Shown piece by piece: positions 30,539 through 39,103 of a stretch of 64,000 nucleotides of DNA. Source of the DNA: CAWJPY01 sp963844865 (GTDB taxonomy: Bacteria; Acidobacteriota; Thermoanaerobaculia; Thermoanaerobaculales; Sulfomarinibacteraceae); assembly GCA_963844865.1 (NCBI GenBank), contig CAWJPY010000005.1:186001-250000 (forward strand), given 5' to 3'. The number at the start of each line of letters is the position of its first letter. The stretch's first letter is position 1. The notes below the pieces were generated by a model. That model was not told the origin of the DNA, made no database searches, and worked only from the letters and a program-made list of their open reading frames with translations. Both the position numbers and the translations under genes were made by a program.

Positions 30539-31501
30539 CTACATGCCGTAGCTCTCGATCTCGATGATGCCGGCCGTAACCTCCGACCGCGCCACCTCCA
30601 ACGCCTCCCGGATCTCCGGCCGTCGGCTCGCCTCGAGGGAGGGGCTGAGCGTGACGTCCAGCACTCCGGATGCCAGGTCGAAGGTATAGGTGCGGCCCGC
30701 GAAGGTGCCGTCCAGTGCCTCACGCGCCACCCGCACCATGGCCTCCGGCACATCCACGTCCATGGTCGCCATGACCAGCTCAGGTCTCCTGGCCATGAGG
30801 TCCGCGTCGACGGCGAGCAACCGGATCCCAGCCTTCTGCGCCGCCTGCAGCACCTGCTCATCCACCTCGTCACCTGCCAGCAACGCGAGCTGGGCGCCCT
30901 GCTCCGCCAGCCGCCCCGGGCCGGCGGGACCGGCGACGACGACCGGCTCGGCGTTCCGGTGCACCGACTCGAAGCCCTGCAGGAAACCGCCCTCCAGGTC
31001 CTCGAGCCATGACCCACCGGCGCCACGGATCACGCCGATCACGGGGGTCGAGCTCAGCCGGCCCGCTACCACGCCGGTGACGTACCCCGCACCCTGGGAC
31101 AGGAACTGGATGCCGGCAAGGTTGGCGCCCCGCTCCTCGCCCGGCAGGAGCACGAACCGGGTCTGGGGGTAGGCGGGCGCCTGTGTGTAGACGATCCGTC
31201 CGAAGTCGGCGCCGACGCAGAAGACGAGGTCGACATGCGCCCTCCCGAGCTCGTCGATGAGTCCGCGACGTTCGCTCTCGCTCGACGCCCGGAGGCGCGC
31301 CACATCCGCACCGAGCTCGGCGGCTAGGCGTCCCAGGCCGCGCTCGGCGGCCCGCTCCCAGCGACCGCTGCCCGGTGCCGAGGTGAGCAGGCGAACCGTG
31401 AAGGCGGGGGCCGCAGGCGCCTCCTCCCGCCGGCAGGCCGAGCACGCCAACCCGAGAAGGGCCAGGGCGGTCCCGACCGCGGCCAGGTGCCTGACGCGCA
31501 C
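30539..31501 (-). CDS. BMP family (Med/PnrA-like) substrate-binding lipoprotein
   Basis: 320 residues. Signal peptide with a Cys in LACSAC, then a periplasmic-binding fold: VRLLTSAPGSGRWERAAERGL, VDLVFCVGADFGRIVYTQA, QFLSQGAGYVTGVVAGRLS and GFLQGFESV. BMP proteins usually bind nucleosides for an ABC importer, but no permease or ATPase gene is next to it. Ligand unknown. Start GTG 31501. Confidence 0.82.
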   Translation of the reverse strand: MRVRHLAAVGTALALLGLACSACRREEAPAAPAFTVRLLTSAPGSGRWERAAERGLGRLAAELGADVARLRASSESERRGLIDELGRAHVDLVFCVGADFGRIVYTQAPAYPQTRFVLLPGEERGANLAGIQFLSQGAGYVTGVVAGRLSSTPVIGVIRGAGGSWLEDLEGGFLQGFESVHRNAEPVVVAGPAGPGRLAEQGAQLALLAGDEVDEQVLQAAQKAGIRLLAVDADLMARRPELVMATMDVDVPEAMVRVAREALDGTFAGRTYTFDLASGVLDVTLSPSLEASRRPEIREALEVARSEVTAGIIEIESYGM

Positions 31502-31573
31502 GACCAGTCCATTCTATCCTCGCCGCGCCCATCGATCGGGCCATGGAAGTGACCGCCGCCACCCCGCCCCAGC

Positions 31574-31664
31574 CGGGAGCGTGCGGGTGCCAGGCACCGC
31601 CGCACTTGAAGTGACAGGGCTTCTCGAATCGTCTTCGACGGTGTCTGGCGCCCGCTCTGGCCTA
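31574..31664. repeat. Double-palindrome dispersed repeat, copy D
   Basis: GGGTGCCAGGCACC is at 31585-31598 and GGTGTCTGGCGCCC at 31640-31653, followed by CTCTGGCC. The interior is diverged. It lies between the start of the BMP gene and nif3. Confidence 0.75.
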
Positions 31665-31710
31665 TCCGGCGCGCTCGACCCGGCGAGGGGGAGTTCGCTA
31701 GGATGTCCCC

Positions 31711-32469
31711 ATGAACCTCATGCGACTGGTGGCGGAGCTGGACGAGCTGTTGGACGCCGACGAGATCGCCGATTACTGCCCCAACGGCCTCCAGGTGGAG
31801 GGGAAGGCGGAGGTCCAGCGGGTGGTGACGGCGGTGTCGGCATCACGGGCCCTGTTCACCCGGGCGGTGGACCACGAGGCCGATGCGGTGCTGGTGCACC
31901 ACGGCATCCTGTGGAACGGATCCCATCCCCAGCGGGTCGTCGGCTCCTTCCGGGAGCGGCTTCGGCTCCTCATCGCCAACGGCATCTCCCTCATCGCCTA
32001 CCACCTCCCCCTCGACCGGCATCCAGAACTCGGCAACGCCGCCCAGCTCGCGCACCGGATCGGTCTCGAGGAGCTGGAGCCGTTCGGCGAGCACCAGGGG
32101 AACTCGGTCGGCGTCTGCGGCGTGTTCCCGGAGCCCATCGAGGCACAGGAGCTGTTCGCGGCGGTCGCCGACGCCTGCCTGCGCGATCCCCAGGTCTTCG
32201 AGGGCAGCCGCAGGCTGGTGTCGTCGGTGGGGATCGTCACCGGTGCCGCCCAGCGGGAGTACCACGAGGCGGTGGCGGCCGGCCTCGACGCGTACATCAC
32301 GGGCGAGGCGTCGGAGTGGGTGCTCCACCAGGCCGCCGAGGACGGCGTCCACTATCTCGCGGCCGGCCATTACGCCACCGAGCGCTTCGGCATCCAGGCC
32401 CTGGGACGCTGGATTGCCGAGCATCTCCAACTGGAGGTGGAGTTCATCGACCTTCCCAACCCGGTGTGA
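31711..32469 (+). CDS. Nif3-like dinuclear metal-centre hexameric protein
   Basis: 252 residues. DYCPNGLQVEG, AVLVHHGILWNG, AYHLPLDRHPELGN and the C-terminal AAGHYATERFG are the metal-binding motifs of the YbgI/Nif3 family. The family forms hexameric toroids with a di-metal site. The true substrate is not established (often mislabelled GTP cyclohydrolase I type 2). Its stop lies within the first hairpin of a degenerate repeat. Confidence 0.92.
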   Translation: MNLMRLVAELDELLDADEIADYCPNGLQVEGKAEVQRVVTAVSASRALFTRAVDHEADAVLVHHGILWNGSHPQRVVGSFRERLRLLIANGISLIAYHLPLDRHPELGNAAQLAHRIGLEELEPFGEHQGNSVGVCGVFPEPIEAQELFAAVADACLRDPQVFEGSRRLVSSVGIVTGAAQREYHEAVAAGLDAYITGEASEWVLHQAAEDGVHYLAAGHYATERFGIQALGRWIAEHLQLEVEFIDLPNPV

Positions 32470-32547
32470 GCCACACCGTCTGCCGCCGTGGCCTGGGTCC
32501 GGAAACCGCACGGCGATCGCGGATGCACGGTGTGTGGCACTGTCTGC
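32462..32547. repeat. Degenerate copy of the double-palindrome repeat (copy F)
   Basis: CGGTGTGAGCCACACCG at 32462-32478 is a perfect hairpin (7-bp arms) containing the nif3 stop codon. GGTGTGTGGCACTG at 32529-32542 is the second, imperfect arm. Spacing and layout match the other copies, but the bases are diverged, so membership is tentative. Confidence 0.4.
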
Positions 32548-32646
32548 AGACGACCATGTGCGAGCGACCGCGACCCGGGTCCCAGGTTCGCGTCGTGTTC
32601 ACTGGAGGCGCAACCCGGGTAGGATCGGTACCGAGAGGCGGCGACC

Positions 32647-33738
32647 ATGAAGATCCTGCGACGACCGACCCTGCGCTTCACACGCCGACGCCACGATCCG
32701 GGCACCGCGCCCGGCACCATCCACGTCAGTGAGGAGCCGGCCGCTCCCCTGCGGATGCGGCTCGTCCGCTACGACCTGGGATCGATCCACGAGGCGGATC
32801 TTCTCGATCTGGGGGGCATGGACGAGGTGGCGGAGGCCGCGGTCAGCTGGCTCGACGTCGAGGGGATCGATGGTCGAGTGATCGCTGCCATCGGCTCCCG
32901 CTGGAACGTCCACCCTCTCGCGCTCGAGGACATGGTGAACGTCGGCCAACGACCCAAGGTGGAGGACTACGAGGACTCGCTGTTCATCGTCTTGCAGCAC
33001 TTCTTCGTCGACGACGGGCACGAACACATCTTGCGCGAGCAGATCAGCCTGCTGCTGCAGGAGGGACGGCTGTTGTCGGTGCAGGAGCGGTCGAATCCAA
33101 CCTTCGACCCGGTGCGGGAGAGGCTCCGCGGCGGCAAGCAGCGGATCCGCGGCGGCGGTGCCGGGTACCTGACCTATGCGCTGATCGACACCGTCGTGGA
33201 TCACCTGTTCCCAGTGCTGGACACGCTCGCTGATCGGATCGAGTCCACCGAGAACTCCTTGCTTTCCTCACCCACCCGCAACGACCTCGACTCGCTGCAC
33301 CTCATCAAGCGTGACCTGCTGCTGCTGCGCAAGTCCGTATGGCCGCTGCGGGACATGATCAACACCATCATGCGCCTGGAGATGGGACTGGTGGGGACGG
33401 ACACGCATCTCTACCTGCGCGACGTGGCCGACCACGCCTCCCTCGCCCTGGACATCATCGAGACCTACCGCGAGATGGTGGCGAGCCTGACCGATCTCTA
33501 CCTGTCCAGCGTCTCCAACCGCCTCAACGAGGTCATGAAGGTGCTGACCATCATCGCCACCATCTTCATCCCCCTGTCCTTCATCGCCGGCGTGTACGGG
33601 ATGAACTTCAGCCACCAGGCCAGCCCGTGGAACATGCCGGAGCTGGAGTGGCACTACGGCTATCCGGGGGTGCTGGCGGTGATGGCCGCGGTGGCCGGAG
33701 GGCTGCTCCTCTACTTCCGCCGCAAGGGGTGGCTGTGA
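32647..33738 (+). CDS. corA: CorA family Mg2+/Co2+ transporter
   Basis: 363 residues. A large N-terminal cytoplasmic domain and a long helix (DRIESTENSLLSSPTRNDLDSL onward) lead to two C-terminal membrane helices. The first ends in the invariant YGMNF (GMN) motif; the short C-terminus RRKGWL is basic. CorA is a pentameric channel for Mg2+ and other divalent ions. ATG 32647. Its stop overlaps the GTG of the next gene. Confidence 0.95.
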   Translation: MKILRRPTLRFTRRRHDPGTAPGTIHVSEEPAAPLRMRLVRYDLGSIHEADLLDLGGMDEVAEAAVSWLDVEGIDGRVIAAIGSRWNVHPLALEDMVNVGQRPKVEDYEDSLFIVLQHFFVDDGHEHILREQISLLLQEGRLLSVQERSNPTFDPVRERLRGGKQRIRGGGAGYLTYALIDTVVDHLFPVLDTLADRIESTENSLLSSPTRNDLDSLHLIKRDLLLLRKSVWPLRDMINTIMRLEMGLVGTDTHLYLRDVADHASLALDIIETYREMVASLTDLYLSSVSNRLNEVMKVLTIIATIFIPLSFIAGVYGMNFSHQASPWNMPELEWHYGYPGVLAVMAAVAGGLLLYFRRKGWL

Positions 33739-34952
33739 CCGCCGGCGATCCCCGGCCCGCGTCGCGGCCGCCGGCTGCTCGCGGCGAGCCCATGCGTCCG
33801 GCCACCATCGACGACATCGAGGCGCTGGTCGCCCTGGAGCAGCGGAGCTTCCCCACCGACCGCCTCAGCCGCCGCAACTTCCGGTACATGCTGACCCGGG
33901 CCAACGCCACCACCCTGGTCCACGTCACCGATGTGGCCATCGACGGGTACGCCATGGTCCTGTTCAGCCGTGGAACGGCGCTGGCTCGGCTGTACTCCAT
34001 CGCGGTGGACGAAAGCTGCAGGGGACGGGGCGTCGGCCGCGCCCTCCTGGCAGCGGCCGAGCGCGCCGCCACGGACCGCGGCTGCGTGTCCATGCGCTCG
34101 GAGGTGCGGCGCGACAACCACGCCTCCATCGCCCTCTTCGAGGGGGCGGGCTACCACCAGTTCGAGGAGCTCGAGGACTACTACGAGGACCACATGGACG
34201 CGCTCCGCTACGAGCGCACCCTCGCTCCCCAGCTCGCCCTCACCCAGGTCCGCGTTCCCTACTACCAGCAGACCACGGAGTTCACGTGCGGACCGGCCAG
34301 CCTGATGATGGCCATGAAGGCCTTCAACCCCAAGGTCAGGCTGGACCGGCGCCTGGAGCTGAGGCTGTGGCGCGAGGCCACCTCCATCTTCATGTCGTCG
34401 GGCCACGGTGGCTGCGGGCCGTACGGCCTCGCGGTGGCCGCCTATCACCACGGCTACGACCCAGAGCTCTACGTCAAGCAGCGCGGCGTCTTTCTCGCCG
34501 ACTCGGTGCGCCACCCCGACAAGAAGGAGGTGATGCGCATCGTGGAGGAGGACTTCAGGGAGGAGATCCGCAAGCTCGGTCTGCCCCTGTACCTGCGGAC
34601 GATCCGCTTCCGCGAGGTCCAGGAGAAGTTCGAGCAGGGCGGCATCCCCCTGGTGCTCATCAGCTCGTGGCGCATCTATGAGGAGCGCTCACCTCACTGG
34701 GTGGTGATCACCGGGTTCGAGGAACGCTACATCTACGTCCACGACCCCTACGTGGACGTCGGCGAGGGCGAGACCATGAGCGATTGCATCAACATGCCCA
34801 TCGCCCGCCGCGAGTTCGAGCGCATGGCCAAGTACGGGCGCAGCGGGCAGGCCGCGGTCCTGGTCCTGTGGCCGCGACAATCCCGAGCACGGCCGCCCGA
34901 GCCGCGCTTCCCTCCCCCTGAGCCGGAGGAGGAGAAGCGTGGGCACTCCTGA
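33735..34952 (+). CDS. GNAT acetyltransferase fused to a C39-like cysteine peptidase
   Basis: 405 residues. The GNAT domain (about 20-165) has LYSIAVDESCRGRGVGRALL for acetyl-CoA binding and ALFEGAGYHQ. The peptidase C39-like domain (about 175-380) has VPYYQQTTEFTCGPASL with Cys185, SPHWVVITGF with His321 and VHDPY for the Asp. Such fusions occur beside RimK-like ATP-grasp ligases and were predicted to act in peptide or protein modification. GTG 33735 overlaps the corA stop with AAGGGG upstream; ATG 33792 is an alternative start. It is convergent with the ligase gene. Confidence 0.88.
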   Translation: MTAGDPRPASRPPAARGEPMRPATIDDIEALVALEQRSFPTDRLSRRNFRYMLTRANATTLVHVTDVAIDGYAMVLFSRGTALARLYSIAVDESCRGRGVGRALLAAAERAATDRGCVSMRSEVRRDNHASIALFEGAGYHQFEELEDYYEDHMDALRYERTLAPQLALTQVRVPYYQQTTEFTCGPASLMMAMKAFNPKVRLDRRLELRLWREATSIFMSSGHGGCGPYGLAVAAYHHGYDPELYVKQRGVFLADSVRHPDKKEVMRIVEEDFREEIRKLGLPLYLRTIRFREVQEKFEQGGIPLVLISSWRIYEERSPHWVVITGFEERYIYVHDPYVDVGEGETMSDCINMPIARREFERMAKYGRSGQAAVLVLWPRQSRARPPEPRFPPPEPEEEKRGHS

Positions 34953-35085
34953 TGACGCACACGTCTGCGGGACAGCCCGCGTCCAATGGGAGGTCCGAAT
35001 TCCGGAACGGGCGCGGGGCCACGTCACCGTCCACCACACGCTCTGTCATCGCACGTGACACCGCCGCGAAGAGGCGTCGGGAGGC

Positions 35086-36558
35086 TCAGGGTGATCTCGT
35101 CCCGGCGGTCACCTCCTCCAGGCGACGCAGGAAGGACCCCATGATCCGCCGGTAGATCTCGTCCTTCAGCACCAGGTCCTCCACCTGGTGCTCCACGTTC
35201 GGGTTGTCGTTGATCTCGATCACCGACCACCGCCCGTTCGACTCCTTGAGGTCGACGCCGTAGAGGCCGTCTCCGATGAGGTTGGCGGCCCGCACTGCGA
35301 GCCCCACCCCCTCGGCCGGCGCATCCTCGACCCGCAACACCTCCCAACGGCCCCACCGCATGGCCCCGGTCTTCGGCTCGTGCTTGATCACCTGCCAGTG
35401 GTGGGGCGCCATGTAGTACTTGGCGACGAACAGGGCGCGCCGGTCCAGGACCCCGACCCGCCAGTCGAAGGCCGTGGGCATGAACTCCTGCACCAGCAGC
35501 AGGTCGGAGGTGGCGAAGAGGCGGTTGAGGAGCTCCTGCAGCGCGGCCGGATCGTCGGCCTTGTGGACCCCGAGGGAGGTCGAGCTGTCCGGTTGCTTCA
35601 CGATGCACGGAAAGCCGAGGCCGTCGGCGGCCGCGGCGCGCCCGTCGCGGTGGACGATCCGCGTCCGCGGGGCGGGAATGCCGTGCCGCGCCAACAGCTC
35701 GGCCAGGTAGACCTTGTTCGTGCACCGCAGGATCGACAGGGGATCGTCGATCACCACGAGGCCCTCCGCCTGGGCCCGGCGGGCGAACCGGTACGTGTAG
35801 TGGTTCACGGCGGTGGTGGCGCGGATGAAGAGGGCGTCATACTCCAGCAGGCGGCCGTAGTCCTCCCGCCCGATCACCTCGGCTTCGATGGCGAGCTGTT
35901 CGGCGGCGCCCAGGAAGCGCTCGATGGCCGCCGGATCCGAGGGTGCGGTGAGCTCGCCGGGCTCGTACAGGATCGCGAGGTCGAATCGGGGCGGCGGTGC
36001 CGGACGGCGCAGTCGCGGAGGCCGCGCGAAGAAGCGGGCCGCGCTGTCATAGGCGAACGCCCGCTCGTCCTCGGGGATCGAGCTGGTGGGGATGGCGGCG
36101 ATGCGCTGGAGCTCCCACTCATCGCCGCGCAGGAAGCGTGCGCGCAGGAACGGGGCGGGGAACTGCTTGAAGAGCGCCGTGGCCAGCCGCTCGAGACGAC
36201 TGTCCGCCGTCCGTCCGAAGTAGATGTCGACGACGAGCGGTCCCGGGTCGTCGTCGGGCAGGCTCTTCTGGATCAGCTCCTCGAGCTCGTCCGAGGCCAT
36301 GCGCACCAGGGCGGGCGACCGCAGGTCCTGCATCGTGAGCACGCTGGGGAAGGGGCGGTGACCACGCGCCTCCGCCAGCAGCGACACGTAGTAGCCCCGC
36401 GACTGGTACCGGTACTGGCGGCACAGGTTGAAAACCTTGGCATGGCGCAACGAGCTGAGGTCCGGGGAGGTCAGGTACTCCAGATCGGTCACCAGGCGGG
36501 CATCGGCGAGCTCCAGGGGCCAGTCACCGCGGTGGGTGACGACCACGAGCGTCTGCAT
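35086..36558 (-). CDS. RimK-like ATP-grasp ligase with RLAN N-terminal domain
   Basis: 490 residues. The N-terminal region (about 1-200, LVVVTHRGDWPLELADARLVT, VFNLCRQYRYQSRGYYVSLLAEARGH) fits the RLAN domain that precedes RimK-type ATP-grasp domains. The ATP-grasp part (about 280-480) has FPCIVKQPDSSTSLGV, LLVQEFMPTAFDWRVGVLD and the metal-binding VIEINDNPNVEHQVED. RimK relatives add amino acids (often Glu) to a carboxyl end. The ATG overlaps the stop of the 71-residue gene (TGATG), so the two are made together. Substrate unknown. Confidence 0.88.
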   Translation of the reverse strand: MQTLVVVTHRGDWPLELADARLVTDLEYLTSPDLSSLRHAKVFNLCRQYRYQSRGYYVSLLAEARGHRPFPSVLTMQDLRSPALVRMASDELEELIQKSLPDDDPGPLVVDIYFGRTADSRLERLATALFKQFPAPFLRARFLRGDEWELQRIAAIPTSSIPEDERAFAYDSAARFFARPPRLRRPAPPPRFDLAILYEPGELTAPSDPAAIERFLGAAEQLAIEAEVIGREDYGRLLEYDALFIRATTAVNHYTYRFARRAQAEGLVVIDDPLSILRCTNKVYLAELLARHGIPAPRTRIVHRDGRAAAADGLGFPCIVKQPDSSTSLGVHKADDPAALQELLNRLFATSDLLLVQEFMPTAFDWRVGVLDRRALFVAKYYMAPHHWQVIKHEPKTGAMRWGRWEVLRVEDAPAEGVGLAVRAANLIGDGLYGVDLKESNGRWSVIEINDNPNVEHQVEDLVLKDEIYRRIMGSFLRRLEEVTAGTRSP

Positions 36559-36773
36559 CAGTAGTCGTCCTCGTCCCGCTGACGGTGGCGGTCCCTCTCC
36601 TCGGGCCGCCGGCGCTTGCGACCTCGCTGGCGCCGCTCCTCGCGCCACTCGTCGTAGTCGTCCGCCTCGCCCGGGTCCACCCGTTGCCGGGGCGGTCGCT
36701 GGTCGTCGAAGTCCTCGAAATCGTCGGGCTCGGGGTGCCGGGCCCGATCCTCGGAAGCCGTGTCCTGGGTCAT
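36558..36773 (-). CDS. 71-residue highly charged protein coupled to the ATP-grasp ligase
   Basis: It is almost entirely charged: an acidic N-terminal half (EPDDFEDFDDQ, EADDYDEWREE), a basic segment (RRQRGRKRRRPEERDRHRQR) and the terminus DEDDY. No membrane segment, signal peptide, Cys or Gly-Gly is present. It is predicted disordered. The only strong support that it is a gene is the TGATG overlap with the ligase. I recognise no family. It could be a substrate, a partner or a nucleic-acid-binding adaptor. Confidence 0.55.
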   Translation of the reverse strand: MTQDTASEDRARHPEPDDFEDFDDQRPPRQRVDPGEADDYDEWREERRQRGRKRRRPEERDRHRQRDEDDY

Positions 36774-36928
36774 GGCCTTGACCTCATCACGCGATCGCCG
36801 GGACGCCCCGGATCCACCCCACCGAACATAGCAGACTGCTCCGGATCTGCGTAGAGGCCTCCTGGCAGATGGATTGCAGCACGAACGGGATCCCGGCTCT
36901 CTTTGGGGAGCCGACCCGGGAGGCGAGC

Positions 36929-37036
36929 ATGACCAGGAAGACGTGGCTGTGGCTCAGCACCGCGCTGGTAGTGGCAGGGGTCGCGGCCCTCGCCTCGTGC
37001 CTGTTGCGCCCGGACCGCCGATCGTACCGACTGTGA
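36929..37036 (+). CDS. 35-residue candidate small lipoprotein or membrane peptide
   Basis: ATG 36929 is preceded by GGGAGG at a 6-base distance. The product starts MTRKTWLWLSTALVVAGVAA, then has lipobox LASC and a short basic tail (RPDRRSYRL). This looks like an entericidin-like small lipoprotein, or a single-span membrane peptide. Size and ribosome binding site are the only evidence. The rest of 36774-37072 shows no gene. Confidence 0.45.
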   Translation: MTRKTWLWLSTALVVAGVAALASCLLRPDRRSYRL

Positions 37037-37072
37037 CTGTCGCCGGCTGTCCGGAGGCGGCTCCGAGGAGCC

Positions 37073-37315
37073 TCACGCCTGGGAGGGGCCCGTCGGAGGG
37101 CGTCGATGATGGCCGAGGAGCACCATCGCGGCGCCGAACAGAACCATCCCTCCACCCACCCACAGGTAGGTGGAGCCGTACGCGGCGGCAGCCATGGCCA
37201 GCGGCGGCACCGCGAAGCAGATCAGCAGCCAGCCCACGACCGTCAATCCGGAGGTCTGGGGCCGTGGACCGCCACCGGCCGCGATGTGAGGAGGGGTTCT
37301 CTGGCTCGTGGTCAT
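37073..37315 (-). CDS. Small two-helix membrane protein
   Basis: 80 residues. After a Pro/Gly-rich N-terminus there are two hydrophobic segments (TVVGWLLICFAVPPLAMAAA and YLWVGGGMVLFGAAMVLLG) and a basic tail. No family recognised. The ribosome binding site is weak, so expression is uncertain. The gene-free stretch 37316-37613 that follows shows nothing clear. Confidence 0.5.
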   Translation of the reverse strand: MTTSQRTPPHIAAGGGPRPQTSGLTVVGWLLICFAVPPLAMAAAAYGSTYLWVGGGMVLFGAAMVLLGHHRRPPTGPSQA

Positions 37316-37613
37316 CGTCGCGTCTCCATCGCCGCATTCGTCACGCGTGCCGGGTCATCGCTTGGGGAGACGCCCCGGAGGACGCCTGGCGAGCCGCACC
37401 GCGCCCCGGCGGCTCGGCGGTTCCTTCGCGTCGCGCCCACCGCCCACCTCCACAGGAGCGTCGACCTGCTCCCGTTCTCGTCTGCCCTCGCGGTCTGCGG
37501 TGGTGCGGCGTTGGTCATCCATCCCAACCTCAGCTGGCGAGTGCCTCGCAATACCGGTGCCAGGAACCCGCGTCGTTGCGGCGGCGGAGCGACGACATTT
37601 CGGTCGTAGACAT

Positions 37614-37645
37614 CCGATTATATCGGTAATATAGTTCCGATCGGA
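37614..37645. promoter_or_regulatory. AT-rich palindrome pair ahead of the NtrC-like regulator
   Basis: CCGATTATATCGG (37614-37626) and TCCGATCGGA (37636-37645) are palindromes sharing the CCGAT half-site, separated by TAATATAGT. They sit 12 bases before the regulator start in an unusually AT-rich patch for this genome. An autoregulatory operator over a -10 element (TAATAT at 37627) is plausible. Confidence 0.4.
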
Positions 37646-37656
37646 GCGTAGCTGCC

Positions 37657-39078
37657 GTGTTGATTCGCGCCCTGGTGGTGTCCGCGTCCTCCCCTCTCCA
37701 GCGACGGTTGATCCCGCTCCTGGAGCGCGGCGGAGCGCTGGTGGAGGGGTCCGCGGAGCTCTGGGAGGGCCTCAGCCGCCACGGTTGTGATCTGCTGGTG
37801 ATCGACCGCCCGGCGCTGCCGGAGCCCGCGGAGCAGGTCGTCGCCACCATCCGCAAGCTCCCCGACCGACCCGAGGTCATCCTGGTCCAGGACGACGAGG
37901 ACCCCGTGGGCCGCGCCAAGATCCTGTCCGCCGGGGGCCTCGCGGTGCTCAATCTCGGCCTGGCCGACGATATGCTGGGGCCGGCACTGGCGACCATGGT
38001 CGCGCGCCGCCGGGAGGTCCTGCTCCCGCGAGCGACCGACGTCGCCGAGCCCCCCCGTCACATCGACGATTTCTCCGCCGCCAGCCCCGCCATGGCCGAG
38101 CTGCTGGACCTGGCGCGGCGGGTGGCGCGGGCCGACAGCTCCCTCTTGATCCTCGGCGAGACCGGGGTCGGCAAGGAGTGGCTGGCGCGCTCGATCCACG
38201 GCGAGGGGTTCAGGTCCCAGGGGCCGTTCGTCGCCGTCAACTGTGCCGCGGTCCCGGAGGCGCTGCTGGAGAGCGAGCTCTTCGGGCACGAGAGGGGCGC
38301 GTTCACCGGCTCGGTCCGCACCCGGCGCGGGACCTTCGAGCTCGCCCACCGGGGGACGCTGTTCCTGGACGAGGTGGCCGACCTCCCGGTCCACCTCCAG
38401 GCCAAGCTCCTTCGAGTGCTGGAAGAGCGCCGGATCCAACGGCTGGGATCGGAGACCTCCATCCCCCTGGACGTGAGGATCATGGCCGCCACCAATCGCG
38501 ACCTCGACCGAGCTCTCGAGGAGGGCGTCTTCAGAGAAGACCTCTACTTCCGACTGAGCGTGGTGACGCTGCACATTCCCCCCCTGCGCCAGCGCCGTGA
38601 AGACATCGCCCCGCTGGCCCACAGCTACCTGGAGCGCTTCAGCCAGCAGCTCGGCCGGCCCGGGCTCGTCATGCGCCAGGAGGTGGTGGACGCCCTCGAA
38701 GCCTACGCCTGGCCGGGCAACGTCCGCGAGCTCATCAACGTCATGGAGCGGGCCGTGCTCCTGTGCCGGGGACCCGACGTCGTTCTGGAGGACCTCCCGC
38801 CGGCTGTGAACCGGGCGCGACCCGCGGCCACCGAAGAAGCGACGGACACCCCCGGCATGGACGTTGCGAGGAGGCTCGGCGCGGACTGGCTCGCCCAGCC
38901 CCTGAAGGTGGTCCGGGAGCGGATGGTCGAGGAGCTGGAGCGGTCCTACCTCAGCGCCCACCTCGAGCGCAGCGGCGGCAGGATCGCCCCGACAGCCGCG
39001 GCGGCCGGGATCGATCCCCGTTCCCTGTACAGCAAGATGCGCCGCTACGGCCTGCGCAAGGAAAGGTTCCGCCGCTGA
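37657..39078 (+). CDS. Sigma54-dependent NtrC-like regulator with degenerate receiver domain
   Basis: 473 residues. N-terminal domain (1 to about 125) is receiver-like (ALVVSASSPLQRRL; LLVIDRP), but the paired acidic residues after strand 1 and the usual Lys are missing, so phosphorylation is doubtful. The AAA+ domain has Walker A GETGVGKE, Walker B GTLFLDEVADL and the sigma54-contact loop GAFTGS (GAFTGA variant). The C-terminal Fis-type HTH has AAAAGIDPRSLYSKMRRYGL. Start GTG 37657. Target genes are unknown. Confidence 0.9.
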   Translation: MLIRALVVSASSPLQRRLIPLLERGGALVEGSAELWEGLSRHGCDLLVIDRPALPEPAEQVVATIRKLPDRPEVILVQDDEDPVGRAKILSAGGLAVLNLGLADDMLGPALATMVARRREVLLPRATDVAEPPRHIDDFSAASPAMAELLDLARRVARADSSLLILGETGVGKEWLARSIHGEGFRSQGPFVAVNCAAVPEALLESELFGHERGAFTGSVRTRRGTFELAHRGTLFLDEVADLPVHLQAKLLRVLEERRIQRLGSETSIPLDVRIMAATNRDLDRALEEGVFREDLYFRLSVVTLHIPPLRQRREDIAPLAHSYLERFSQQLGRPGLVMRQEVVDALEAYAWPGNVRELINVMERAVLLCRGPDVVLEDLPPAVNRARPAATEEATDTPGMDVARRLGADWLAQPLKVVRERMVEELERSYLSAHLERSGGRIAPTAAAAGIDPRSLYSKMRRYGLRKERFRR

Positions 39079-39103
39079 CGGCGGAGATCGGGGTGGAGAC
39101 GAC

